Source: Tatumella ptyseos ATCC 33301 (GTDB lineage: Bacteria; Pseudomonadota; Gammaproteobacteria; Enterobacterales; Enterobacteriaceae). Taken from it: 64,000 nucleotides of DNA. The notes under the pieces were generated by a model, which saw only the letters and a program-made list of their open reading frames with translations, was not told the origin of the DNA and ran no database searches. The translations under genes were made by a program, and so were the position numbers. Each line of letters starts with the position of its first letter. Position 1 is the first letter of the stretch. Below, piece by piece: positions 19,469-27,046 of the stretch. The stretch lies in assembly GCF_000735525.1 (NCBI RefSeq), contig NZ_JMPR01000021.1, forward strand, positions 1 to 64,000. The letters run 5' to 3'.

Positions 19469-19852
19469 TTATGACATCAGGCTGACCTGAGCCGCCACTA
19501 TCCGCCAGCCTTCGGGGAATCGTACCCAGCTTTGTTGTTGCCGGCCGATTTTATCGGTCGTGCTGCGGGTGAACTCCGTACTGCAGACCGCAAAATCATT
19601 GCCATAGGTCGTGATCACCGTGTTCTGCAGGACCCGTTGCAGGTTGGCTGAAGGCCTGCCGGCACGGAATGCCTGGATCTGTTCGATGCCGTATAAATTC
19701 TCGCCGGCACCCAGGCGGACGGTATGGGGGCTGTGCCAGAATAATTCGTCCAGCACCTCAATATCATTGGTCGTCAGGGCGGTTTCGTAGCGACAGAACT
19801 GGGCTGTGACTTCTTCCAGCACATCGGGCTGGTTAATGACCGGAGTATTCAT
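19469..19852 (-). CDS. hpxZ: HpxZ, NTF2/SnoaL-like protein (DUF3225)
   Basis: The last gene of the hpxWXYZ operon, 127 residues. The sequence has the cone-like NTF2 fold pattern: an N-terminal helix pair (VTAQFCRYETALTTNDIEVLDELFW), here cited by its ends VTAQFCRYE and VLDELFW, then HTVRLGAGENLYGIEQIQAFR and a C-terminal sheet (WRIVAAQVS). It always travels with the AtzE-type amidase in this operon type. Its role is not established; it may assist or stabilise the amidase or act on a related small carbonyl compound. Its ATG overlaps the hpxY stop by 4 bp (ATGA). Confidence 0.8.
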   Translation of the reverse strand: MNTPVINQPDVLEEVTAQFCRYETALTTNDIEVLDELFWHSPHTVRLGAGENLYGIEQIQAFRAGRPSANLQRVLQNTVITTYGNDFAVCSTEFTRSTTDKIGRQQQSWVRFPEGWRIVAAQVSLMS

Positions 19853-21252
19853 GCATGAGCATCCATTAATGAAAAGGGCGGCAGGGTAATATTCATCTGT
19901 TCCAGGGCCCGCGCTGCACGTAGCGCGACCGCTTCTTTAAACGGTGCGGCAATAATCTGTACCCCGACAGAGAGGCCGTTTGCCGCGGCCAGTGGCACGG
20001 TACAGACCGGTAAGCCGAGGAAGGAGATGGGCTGTGTCAGCATCCCCATACTGGCCCGGACCGGCAGATCCTGCTGGTTTATTCGCATCGTTTCCTGGTT
20101 AATCACGGTGGCACTGCAGGGAGTCGCCGGTGCCAGTAAAATATCCACATTATCGAATAAGGGCAGGATCTGGTCACGGAAGTGACGACGGAAGCGCTGG
20201 GCCTGAACGTACCAGCTGGCGGGAAGCATGGCACCGGCCAGCAGACGTTCACGTGAGTGAGGTTCAAACAGCTCCGGCGACTGTCGCAGTGCCGGCAGGT
20301 ACTGGTTGCCCCCTTCACAGGCACTCAGGATAAAGGCGGCCTGCCTTGCCAGTTCGGCCCCGGGAAGTTCAGTCTCTTCTGTGGCATTCAGCGCCCGGGC
20401 CACGGTGGCGACGGCCCCCCGGGCCTCATCATCACACCACTGAGAGAAATATCCCCCCAGAACACCGACCCGTAACCCGGAAACGGACTGAGTCAGTGCC
20501 GGTGTTGCGGCCTCCGGGGGGCGTGAGGACTGAAAAGCATCCTGCGGATCATGGCCCTGCAACTGGTCATAAACCAGCGCCAGATCACCGACGGTCCGGG
20601 CAAACGGACCGATGTGATCGAGGCTGCCGACAAAAGGATGAGTACCGTGGCGGGATAACCGGCCAAAAGTCGGTTTTAGCCCGAAGACACCACACAAGGC
20701 CGCGGGCACCCGTATCGAACCATTGGTGTCGGAGCCGAGCGCGAAGGGGACGAGTCCGGCAGCAACGGCGGCGGCTGAGCCACCGGAGGAACCGCCGGCA
20801 ATACGCTGTAAATCTCTCGGGTTATGACAGGGGCCATAGTGCGTGTTTTCGGTAGTAAAGCCGTACGCATAAGCATCCATATTCAGCATGCCGGAAAGCA
20901 GGGCACCTGACTGATGTAACAGAGCGACGGCCCGGGCATCGGCGGTCGCCGGCGGACGGTTGCAAAACAGTTTAGCCCCGGCCACGGTGGTGTACCCTTT
21001 GACATCGAACAGATTCTTTACCGCATAAGGGATCCCCGCCAGCGGGCTGCCCGTCTGACCGGCCTGAAACTGTTTATCCACGGCGGCGGCTTCCTGTAAC
21101 ATGCGCTCCCCGGTGACCTCGGTCCAGGCATTCAGCCGGGGATTGTAAGTGGCGATGGACTGTAATGTCTGCCGGGCAATATCGGTTGCACTTATCTCAC
21201 CACGCAGCCGGGCCTGGCGGAGTTCACTGATACTTAATGCGTTAATTGTCAT
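19849..21252 (-). CDS. hpxY: HpxY, AtzE-family amidase
   Basis: An amidase-signature hydrolase of 467 residues, close to AtzE (1-carboxybiuret hydrolase). The Ser-cisSer-Lys triad is visible: K79 in PYAVKN, S155 in GGSSGGSAAAV and nucleophile S179 in GSDTNGSIRVPA. AtzE works as a complex with the small protein AtzG, and the AtzG-like HpxX is encoded immediately upstream with a 4-bp overlap. In the purine pathway the expected substrate is a carbamoylated C2 acid such as oxalurate or a related ureido compound; this is inference. The frame overlaps hpxZ by 4 bp, so hpxX-Y-Z look translationally coupled. Confidence 0.88.
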   Translation of the reverse strand: MTINALSISELRQARLRGEISATDIARQTLQSIATYNPRLNAWTEVTGERMLQEAAAVDKQFQAGQTGSPLAGIPYAVKNLFDVKGYTTVAGAKLFCNRPPATADARAVALLHQSGALLSGMLNMDAYAYGFTTENTHYGPCHNPRDLQRIAGGSSGGSAAAVAAGLVPFALGSDTNGSIRVPAALCGVFGLKPTFGRLSRHGTHPFVGSLDHIGPFARTVGDLALVYDQLQGHDPQDAFQSSRPPEAATPALTQSVSGLRVGVLGGYFSQWCDDEARGAVATVARALNATEETELPGAELARQAAFILSACEGGNQYLPALRQSPELFEPHSRERLLAGAMLPASWYVQAQRFRRHFRDQILPLFDNVDILLAPATPCSATVINQETMRINQQDLPVRASMGMLTQPISFLGLPVCTVPLAAANGLSVGVQIIAAPFKEAVALRAARALEQMNITLPPFSLMDAHA

Positions 21253-21434
21253 AACGTATAAACCCCGGCAACATCCAGACGATCATCCAGCGGGTAATCC
21301 ATCAAGGGCTGTGCCATACCGGCAATACGTGTCAGCTGTACCAGCAGTTCGGCTCTGCGATCGTCGGTCAGCGTCAGGTCCAGAATTTGCTCCATCAGGG
21401 TCAGGTAGGCTGACCAGGTGTCGGATTGTGTCAT
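21249..21434 (-). CDS. hpxX: HpxX, AtzG-like small subunit (DUF4089)
   Basis: A 61-residue protein starting MTQSDTWSAYLTLMEQ. It contains the DUF4089 helical pair and ends with PLDDRLDVAGVYTL, close to AtzG tails (family motif P-x(4)-E/D-P/V-A). AtzG is the partner that stabilises the AtzE amidase, so HpxX is likely the partner of HpxY. The ATG at 21434 has AGGAGAAAA. The frame is open another 23 codons into hpxW but has no good start there. Confidence 0.85.
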   Translation of the reverse strand: MTQSDTWSAYLTLMEQILDLTLTDDRRAELLVQLTRIAGMAQPLMDYPLDDRLDVAGVYTL

Positions 21435-21444
21435 AGTTTTCTCC

Positions 21445-23031
21445 TCAGAAGCCGGCAGCACTGCCGTTACTGCGTGGGTCAGATGCACCTTCAAGCATGC
21501 CATTCACATGGCGGACAATGGCACCGGCATGGCCGGTGGCTTCACTGAAATCGCTGAGTAATTCGACGTCATGGCCCATTTTTTTCAGTGCTTCCACGGT
21601 GTCGGTACTGAAACGGCTTTCCAGTTTCAGAGACTCAGACGAATCTCCCCAGGTCCGGCCAAGCAGCCAGCGCGGTGCAGTAATGGATTGTTGTAAAGGC
21701 TGGTTCTGCAGGACATAACGGGTAAACAGGGTCGCCTGAGTTTGTGGCTGACCATCGCCGCCCATCGATCCGTAGACCATGACGCGGCCGTCCTTAAGGC
21801 GGACAGCGGCGGGGTTCAGGGTATGAAAGGGTTGTTTACCGGGCGCCAGGGTCAGCAGGTGATCCTTTTGCAGCGTAAAGGCGGCACCACGGTTCTGCCA
21901 CAGGATCCCGGTGTCAGGGATCACCACACCGCTGCCAAATTCGTGGTAAATGCTCTGGATAAAGGAAACGGCCATTCCGTCTTTATCGATAACTCCCATC
22001 CACACCGTATCCCCGGGATCGCGCTGCCCCGTATCTGAAGCGGCGTGCTGCAGGTCAATCGCCGAGGCTAAGCTGTCGAGTCTGTCGGCTGACAGCAGGT
22101 CTTGTGCTTCTGCCTGCATTTCCCGCGGGTCAGTCAGCCAGTTATCCCGTAGCGTAAATGCCTGCCGGGTGGCTTCAACGATACGATGAATGGTATCGAC
22201 TTCACTGGCTTCCGGCAGGCCGAGCCTGTCAGTGATACCGTTAATCGCCAGGGATACCAGCCCCTGCGTCGGCGGGGCCAGATTATACAGGGTGCCTGTG
22301 CTGTGGTTTAAGCGGAGCGGTGCTTTCTGTTTTGCATGGTGGGCTTGCAGATCACTTAAGGTGACCGGCATCCCCAGAGACTCCATTCCGCGGGCGATCC
22401 TGCGGGCCAGCGAGCCCCGGTAAAAGCTATCCAGCCCTTCCGAGGCCAGCGTTCTCAGGGTGTCTGCCAGCGCAGGCTGAGTAAAGCGGCTGCCGGCGTC
22501 GGGTGCTTGTCCCCCGGGAAGATAAATATCTGCAAATCCGGGCTGCCCCTGCAATTCCTGCTGCTTCGCGGCACTGGCTGCCGACTGAGATCCCGAGACC
22601 GGCATACCTGAAGCGGCGTAATGAATGGCGTCGTCCAGTAATTCAGCCACACTCGCCGGGGCATAGCCCAGCGTTTCCGAAAGTGTCAGGGCTTTCTGCC
22701 AGCCACTGACGGTGCCGGCGACCGTCAGGGCCGCTTTCGGCCCGCGGTAAGGAATGCGGTCCATTCCCTGATAGAAATCGTGATTTGCCAGGCTGCCTGC
22801 AGCACCGCTTGCATCAATGGTGATCGGTTCACCTTCCGGGGGCACAATCAGCCAGAAACTGTCGCCACCCAGACCATTCATATGCGGATAAACCACCGCG
22901 ATGGTGGCCGCGGCTGCGACCATCGCCTCAATGGCGTTGCCCCCTTTTCGAAGCACGGCCAGAGCACTTTCACTGGCCAGATGGTGCGGGGTCACCGCCA
23001 TACCGTTTGGCGCAATATTGCTTTGTATCAT
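21445..23031 (-). CDS. hpxW: HpxW, oxamate amidohydrolase (gamma-glutamyltranspeptidase family)
   Basis: An Ntn-hydrolase of about 528 residues that in Klebsiella hydrolyses oxamate to oxalate and ammonia. The proenzyme should cleave itself before the nucleophilic threonine of GDTVWMGVIDKDGMAVSF (near residue 360). Other family segments are ALAVLRKGGNAIEAMVAAA, GGDSFWLI and YGSMGGDGQPQTQ. There is no signal peptide, unlike periplasmic GGT. The start at 23031 (MIQSNIAPNG) has GAGGAAGAG; the frame is open 29 codons upstream. It is the first gene of hpxWXYZ, with a sigma-54 promoter 41 bp upstream, and is divergent from hpxU. Confidence 0.9.
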   Translation of the reverse strand: MIQSNIAPNGMAVTPHHLASESALAVLRKGGNAIEAMVAAAATIAVVYPHMNGLGGDSFWLIVPPEGEPITIDASGAAGSLANHDFYQGMDRIPYRGPKAALTVAGTVSGWQKALTLSETLGYAPASVAELLDDAIHYAASGMPVSGSQSAASAAKQQELQGQPGFADIYLPGGQAPDAGSRFTQPALADTLRTLASEGLDSFYRGSLARRIARGMESLGMPVTLSDLQAHHAKQKAPLRLNHSTGTLYNLAPPTQGLVSLAINGITDRLGLPEASEVDTIHRIVEATRQAFTLRDNWLTDPREMQAEAQDLLSADRLDSLASAIDLQHAASDTGQRDPGDTVWMGVIDKDGMAVSFIQSIYHEFGSGVVIPDTGILWQNRGAAFTLQKDHLLTLAPGKQPFHTLNPAAVRLKDGRVMVYGSMGGDGQPQTQATLFTRYVLQNQPLQQSITAPRWLLGRTWGDSSESLKLESRFSTDTVEALKKMGHDVELLSDFSEATGHAGAIVRHVNGMLEGASDPRSNGSAAGF

Positions 23032-23071
23032 CTCTTCCTCAGAACGGGTCTTACAGTCATACCGACTACCT

Positions 23072-23087
23072 AGCAATTTTTGTTCCG
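23072..23087 (-). promoter_or_regulatory. Sigma-54 promoter of hpxWXYZ
   Basis: On the minus strand CGGAACAAAAATTGCT matches TGGCAC-N5-TTGCW except at two positions of the -24 element. GG and GC are exactly 10 nt apart. The predicted start is near 23061, about 30 bp before the hpxW ATG. Confidence 0.7.
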
Positions 23088-23142
23088 CTTCTGGTTTTTT
23101 TTGGCAGAACAGTAACAATGGATCGAATTATGCTAGCTTCTG

Positions 23143-23160
23143 CTGTAACAAATGTTGCAG
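23143..23160. promoter_or_regulatory. Imperfect palindrome at the hpxU start: candidate HpxU operator
   Basis: CTGTAACA-AA-TGTTGCAG is an 8-2-8 inverted repeat with one mismatch, ending inside the hpxU ribosome-binding site. A repressor bound here would block hpxU (autoregulation) and sit about 55 bp upstream of the hpxW -24 element. The right half (AAATGTTGCA) also resembles an NtrC half-site, so its owner is uncertain. Confidence 0.4.
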
Positions 23161-23168
23161 GAGGGATG

Positions 23169-24008
23169 ATGAAACCACTGGACCAACGGCTGGAATGCCA
23201 TTACGACCAGCTTTCTCCTCAGGAGAAGCGGGTCGCTGATTTTGTGATCGATCATTTTGATGATGTGATCAGTTACAACAGTGCTGAACTGGCTCGTCTT
23301 AGCGGGGTCTCGAAAGCCACGGTCAGTCGCCTGTTTAAGCGTCTGGGATATGAAAAGTATAAAGATATGCACGATGAACTGCGTACTCTGCGCCAGACAG
23401 GTATGCCGTTAACCGATAACCGGGATGCGGTGCAGGGCAATACGCTGCTGGCCAGACATTATAAACAGGAAATGGCTAACCTGGCGCACTGGTCCGGCAC
23501 ACTGGATGCACAGCAGTTCACCCGCATCATTGACGCGCTAAGCCGTGCCCGTCGGGTCGCTATCTTTGGTCTGCGTAATGCCTATCCGGTGGCGATGCAC
23601 CTGCGGTTGCAGCTAATGCAGGTTCGCCGGCAGGTACAACTGTTACCGACACCGGGGCAAACATTGTCTGAAGAACTGGTCGACCTGGAGCCGGACGATC
23701 TGGTCGTGGTGGTGGCGTTCCGTCGGCGTCCGGCGATTATCCGGCCATTACTGGAACAGTTGCAGCGTCAGTCAGTGCCGGTCGTGCTGATCAGTGAGCC
23801 GAATGTGGGAGCTCTGCAAGGGCTGGTGGACTGGCATCTGGCGTGTCCTCTGGAAAGTGTGTCGGCGTTTGACAGTTACAGTGCGGCCATGAGTCTGGTG
23901 AATTTGCTGGCGAATGCCCTGCTGCATGAATTACTGATGAGCGGGCGTCAGCGCATCCATCAGATAGCCGATCTTTATCAGCAACTTGAGGAGCTGGAAC
24001 GTCGATGA
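23169..24008 (+). CDS. hpxU: HpxU, RpiR/MurR-family transcriptional repressor
   Basis: A local regulator of purine catabolism. The RpiR N-terminal HTH is clear (AELARLSGVSKATVSRLFKR, about 38-57). A sugar-isomerase (SIS) effector domain follows at about 120-250 (RVAIFGLRNAYPVAMHL). In Klebsiella an RpiR-type protein HpxU represses the allantoate operon and hpxWXYZ; both targets flank this gene here. Two in-frame ATGs (23166, 23169) follow AGGAGGG very closely; the second has the more usable spacing. The frame is open upstream to 23007, with another ATG at 23118. Confidence 0.85.
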   Translation: MKPLDQRLECHYDQLSPQEKRVADFVIDHFDDVISYNSAELARLSGVSKATVSRLFKRLGYEKYKDMHDELRTLRQTGMPLTDNRDAVQGNTLLARHYKQEMANLAHWSGTLDAQQFTRIIDALSRARRVAIFGLRNAYPVAMHLRLQLMQVRRQVQLLPTPGQTLSEELVDLEPDDLVVVVAFRRRPAIIRPLLEQLQRQSVPVVLISEPNVGALQGLVDWHLACPLESVSAFDSYSAAMSLVNLLANALLHELLMSGRQRIHQIADLYQQLEELERR

Positions 24009-24011
24009 CGG

Positions 24012-24059
24012 GGCACCATGCTGGTGCTTTGCATTATTATAGTGCGCAATTATTGCGCA
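24012..24059. promoter_or_regulatory. Two NtrC-like enhancer sites upstream of hpxF
   Basis: Site 1 at 24012-24028 is the near-perfect dyad GGCACCATGCTGGTGCT (consensus TGCAC-N7-GTGCA). Site 2 at 24043-24059 is TGCGCAATTATTGCGCA, a perfect 7-bp dyad that is a weaker match. Centres are about 31 bp apart (three helical turns) and lie at about -136 and -105 from the predicted sigma-54 start, very like the strong sites at glnA. Confidence 0.65.
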
Positions 24060-24129
24060 TTGATCTCCGCAGTCACCGGTAAGCCTTTTTAAATCTGCTG
24101 TTTTCTGACATTTCCCCGGAGTATGTGGT

Positions 24130-24145
24130 TGGCACATTAGTTGCA
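24130..24145 (+). promoter_or_regulatory. Sigma-54 promoter of the hpxFGHIJK-QT operon
   Basis: TGGCACATTAGTTGCA is a full consensus match (TGGCAC-N5-TTGCA), with GG at 24131-24132 and GC at 24143-24144. The predicted start is near 24156, 39 bp before the hpxF ATG. Confidence 0.85.
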
Positions 24146-24194
24146 ACAACTGAGTCTGAAGAATCTTTTGTTTCATAACAGCTCAGGGGAAAAT

Positions 24195-24980
24195 ATGAAA
24201 AAGTTATTGATGGTTTTCGCGGGAGTGGCCTTACTGGCAGCACAGAGCACCGCCGTACTCGCAGATCAATTGCAGGATATCCAGAAACGCGGGGTTCTGC
24301 GGGTGGCTGTCCCTCAGGATTTTCCTCCGTTTGGATCGGTCGGCACCGATCTCCAGCCCGAAGGGTATGACATTGATATGGCCGGGTATCTGGCCAAAAA
24401 GATGAAACTAAAGTTACAGCTGGTCCCGGTCAGTAGTGCTAACCGGGTCGCATACCTGCAAACGAATAAAGTCGACCTGGTCATTTCGAGTCTGGGGAAA
24501 AACGCAGAGCGTGAAAAAGTCATCGATTTCAGCCGCGCTTATGCCCCGTTTTTCCTGGGTGTTTTTGGTCCGAAAGGACAGCCACTGAAAGACCCGGCGG
24601 CACTGAGTGGTAAGACTATCGGCGTCACCCGCGGGGCTGTTGAAGATATGGTACTGACGGCGATTGCCCCTAAAGATGCCACTATCCAGCGTTATGAAGA
24701 CAACAATACCACGTTGTCTGCTTATCTCTCCGGTCAGGTTCAGTATGTGGCGACCGGCAACCTGGTCGTTGCGGCGATTAACCGTGAACATCCGTCAGCG
24801 GCACTGACCTCTCAGTTTACCCTGAAAGATTCTCCCTGCTTTATCGGTCTGAAAAAAGATGAACCGGCTCTGAAAAATGAGGTTAACACGCTCATTGGCG
24901 AAGGTATTAAAGACGGAACCCTGAATAAGATGTCTGAAACCTGGATGAAAGCCCCTCTGCCGGCAAGCCTGGGGAGCTAA
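24195..24980 (+). CDS. hpxF: ABC transporter periplasmic binding protein (polar amino-acid type)
   Basis: The solute receptor of the importer encoded in this operon. A 22-residue signal peptide ends AVLA|DQLQD. The rest (about 240 residues) is a SBP_bac_3 domain with RVAVPQDFPPFG, EGYDIDMAGYLAKKM and LVISSLGKNAEREKVIDFS. The ligand cannot be read from sequence. Operon context (first gene before two permeases, an ATPase and allantoate-degrading enzymes) suggests a purine-derived ureide or acid such as allantoate. The ATG at 24195 follows AGGGG; 18 open codons upstream are ignored. The symbol follows the six-gene hpxFGHIJK layout of Klebsiella and is less certain than the function. Confidence 0.8.
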   Translation: MKKLLMVFAGVALLAAQSTAVLADQLQDIQKRGVLRVAVPQDFPPFGSVGTDLQPEGYDIDMAGYLAKKMKLKLQLVPVSSANRVAYLQTNKVDLVISSLGKNAEREKVIDFSRAYAPFFLGVFGPKGQPLKDPAALSGKTIGVTRGAVEDMVLTAIAPKDATIQRYEDNNTTLSAYLSGQVQYVATGNLVVAAINREHPSAALTSQFTLKDSPCFIGLKKDEPALKNEVNTLIGEGIKDGTLNKMSETWMKAPLPASLGS

Positions 24981-24989
24981 GAGTCGTAT

Positions 24990-25658
24990 ATGACAGGACA
25001 TCTTGATTTTCCGGCTCTCTGGCCCTACCGGCAGGAATTGCTCTCCGGGCTGTGGGTCACTATTCAGCTGAGTGTGCTGGCGACCCTGGGGGGCGTGGGC
25101 CTGGGGATCCTCGGGGCGGCTATCCGCAGCGGTAAAACAACCCTGCTTAGCCGTCTGTGGGGGGGATACGTGGCGGTGATCCGCAATACCCCGTTTATGG
25201 TCCAGTTATTCTTTATTGTTTTCGGCCTGCCAAATATCGGGTTCCGTCTGACGGCCGGAGAAGCCGCATTGCTGACCATGATCATTAACCTCGGGGCATA
25301 CAGTACGGAAATTATTCGTGCAGGGATCCAGGTCACTCCGAAAGGACAATGGGAAGCCTGCCGGGTACTGGGCTTCACCCGGCTGCAGACCTTTTTACGG
25401 GTCATCCTGCCTCCCGCATTACAACGTATTTATCCGTCGCTGGTAGGGCAATGCATCATCGTGATGCTGGGGTCGTCGGTCGTTTCTCAGGTTTCTTATC
25501 AGGAGCTGACCTTCCAGAGCAGCCTTATTCAGTCGCGCACTTTCCTGAGTTTTGAGGTTTATCTGGTCACGACGGCCATTTATCTGTTGCTATCCATTGC
25601 CATGCGCCAGCTCCTGATGTTAATCGGCCGCCGCTGGCTGGGAGTCACCGCAAAATGA
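24990..25658 (+). CDS. hpxG: ABC transporter permease, His/Glu/Gln/Arg type (first)
   Basis: An inner-membrane subunit of 222 residues with about five helices. The typical amino-acid permease features are RNTPFMVQLFFIVFGLP near 62-78 and the ATPase-contact loop KGQWEACRVLGFTRLQTFLRV near 118-138, cited here by its ends KGQWEACRVLG and LQTFLRV. It pairs with the following permease to form the membrane channel. The stop overlaps the start of hpxH (ATGA). Confidence 0.82.
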   Translation: MTGHLDFPALWPYRQELLSGLWVTIQLSVLATLGGVGLGILGAAIRSGKTTLLSRLWGGYVAVIRNTPFMVQLFFIVFGLPNIGFRLTAGEAALLTMIINLGAYSTEIIRAGIQVTPKGQWEACRVLGFTRLQTFLRVILPPALQRIYPSLVGQCIIVMLGSSVVSQVSYQELTFQSSLIQSRTFLSFEVYLVTTAIYLLLSIAMRQLLMLIGRRWLGVTAK

Positions 25659-26311
25659 TGACATTTACTGACTGGGATATTGTCCGTAATTTACTGCTCG
25701 CCGGGCGCTGGACAATCCTGTTATCGCTGGTCGCTTTTTTTGGCGGCACGCTGACAACACTCCCTCTGTTGCTGATGCGCCTGAGCCGTTTCCGTTGCCT
25801 GCACCTGTTGGTACGTGCCTATTGCGGACTGTTCCAGGGCACCCCGCTGCTGATGCAGCTTTTCCTGGCGTTTTTTGGTGTGGCGTTATTCGGGATCGAT
25901 GTCTCGGCCTGGACGGCCGCGTCTGTGGCGCTGACCTTATACACCAGTGCGTATTTGCTGGATATCTGGTACGGGAGCATCCGCTCGCTGCCGAAAGGGC
26001 AGTGGGAAGCCTCCCGCTGTGTCGGACTCACTTTTACGCAAACGCTTATCCATGTTGTTGCCCCTCAGGCATTCCGCGTGGCCCTGGCACCGACCGTCGG
26101 GTTCGCCGTGCAGGCCATTAAAGGCACCGCGCTGGCTTCCATTATCGGCTTCGTCGAACTGACCAAAGCCGGCACCATGCTGACTAACGTGACTTTTGAG
26201 CCGTTCAAGGTCTTTGCTTTGGTAGCCCTGGGGTATTTTATTTTGTGTTATCCGCTGTCCCGTTACAGCCTCTATCTGGAGAAGAAATTCGATGCCTCTC
26301 ATCACCATTAA
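25655..26311 (+). CDS. hpxH: ABC transporter permease, His/Glu/Gln/Arg type (second)
   Basis: The second channel subunit, 218 residues, same fold as its neighbour: QGTPLLMQLFLAFFGV near 65-80, then the EAA-type loop GQWEASRCVGLTFTQTLIHVV. It overlaps the previous gene by 4 bp and the following ATPase gene by 20 bp, showing tight co-translation. Two consecutive ATGs (25655, 25658) could serve as start. Confidence 0.82.
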   Translation: MMTFTDWDIVRNLLLAGRWTILLSLVAFFGGTLTTLPLLLMRLSRFRCLHLLVRAYCGLFQGTPLLMQLFLAFFGVALFGIDVSAWTAASVALTLYTSAYLLDIWYGSIRSLPKGQWEASRCVGLTFTQTLIHVVAPQAFRVALAPTVGFAVQAIKGTALASIIGFVELTKAGTMLTNVTFEPFKVFALVALGYFILCYPLSRYSLYLEKKFDASHHH

Positions 26312-27023
26312 TCAGATGCAGAAATTCTACGGTGATAACCATGTTCTGAAAGGGATCGATCTTGATATCGATGCCGGTGAAGTGGTGTCTATCATCGGGC
26401 GTAGCGGTTCAGGAAAAAGTACCTTGTTGCGCTGTATTAACGGCCTTGAGAGCTATCAGGAAGGCAGTATTAAACTGGGCGGCATGACTATCACCTCCAG
26501 TGACAGTCAGGCCAAAACGATCAGCCAATCCATTGGCATGGTTTTCCAGAGCTTTAATCTGTTCCCCCATATGACAGCACTGGAAAATGTCATGCTGGCC
26601 CCGCGGCTGGTACTCAAAAAAAGTCGGGCAGAGAGCCGGGATCTGGCCGCCCGTATGCTGGAGAAAGTCGGGCTGGGAGAGCGACTGAACTATTCACCGG
26701 CCAGCCTTTCCGGCGGACAACAGCAGCGTGTTGCCATTGCCAGGGCACTGGCGATGCAACCGAAGGTATTGCTGTGTGACGAAATTACCTCTGCACTGGA
26801 CCCCGAGCTTGTCGGGGAGGTGTTGCGGGTACTGGAACAACTGGCTGCTGATGGCATGACCCTGATTCTGGTGACGCATGAAATGAATTTTGCGCGAGAG
26901 GTCGGGGATCGGGTGGTGTTTATGCATCAGGGGAAAGTCCGTGAACAGGGGGACAGCAAAACCTTCTTTACTCACCCGCAGACCGCAGAACTCAAACAGT
27001 TCATCTCTACGGTTCGTTTGTAA
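26292..27023 (+). CDS. hpxI: ABC transporter ATPase, polar amino-acid type
   Basis: The energising subunit, 243 residues, typical of GlnQ/HisP-like proteins. Walker A is GRSGSGKST (36-44), the Q-loop is [12 protein letters not shown], the signature is [16 protein letters not shown], Walker B is [12 protein letters not shown] and the H-loop is [12 protein letters not shown]. With the two permeases and the binding protein it completes a four-part importer. It starts 20 bp inside hpxH and is followed 23 bp later by hpxJ. Confidence 0.85.
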   Translation: MPLITINQMQKFYGDNHVLKGIDLDIDAGEVVSIIGRSGSGKSTLLRCINGLESYQEGSIKLGGMTITSSDSQAKTISQSIGMVFQSFNLFPHMTALENVMLAPRLVLKKSRAESRDLAARMLEKVGLGERLNYSPASLSGGQQQRVAIARALAMQPKVLLCDEITSALDPELVGEVLRVLEQLAADGMTLILVTHEMNFAREVGDRVVFMHQGKVREQGDSKTFFTHPQTAELKQFISTVRL

Positions 27024-27046
27024 TCACTCTTTTTAAGGAACGCATT

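Noticed and set aside
20346-20855. 169-codon Arg/His-rich frame antisense to hpxY
   Set aside because: Shadow frame of a clear amidase gene; composition typical of antisense reading.
24139-24151. AGTTGCAACAACT dyad as a possible HpxU operator
   Set aside because: It overlaps the -12 element of the sigma-54 promoter, which explains most of its bases.
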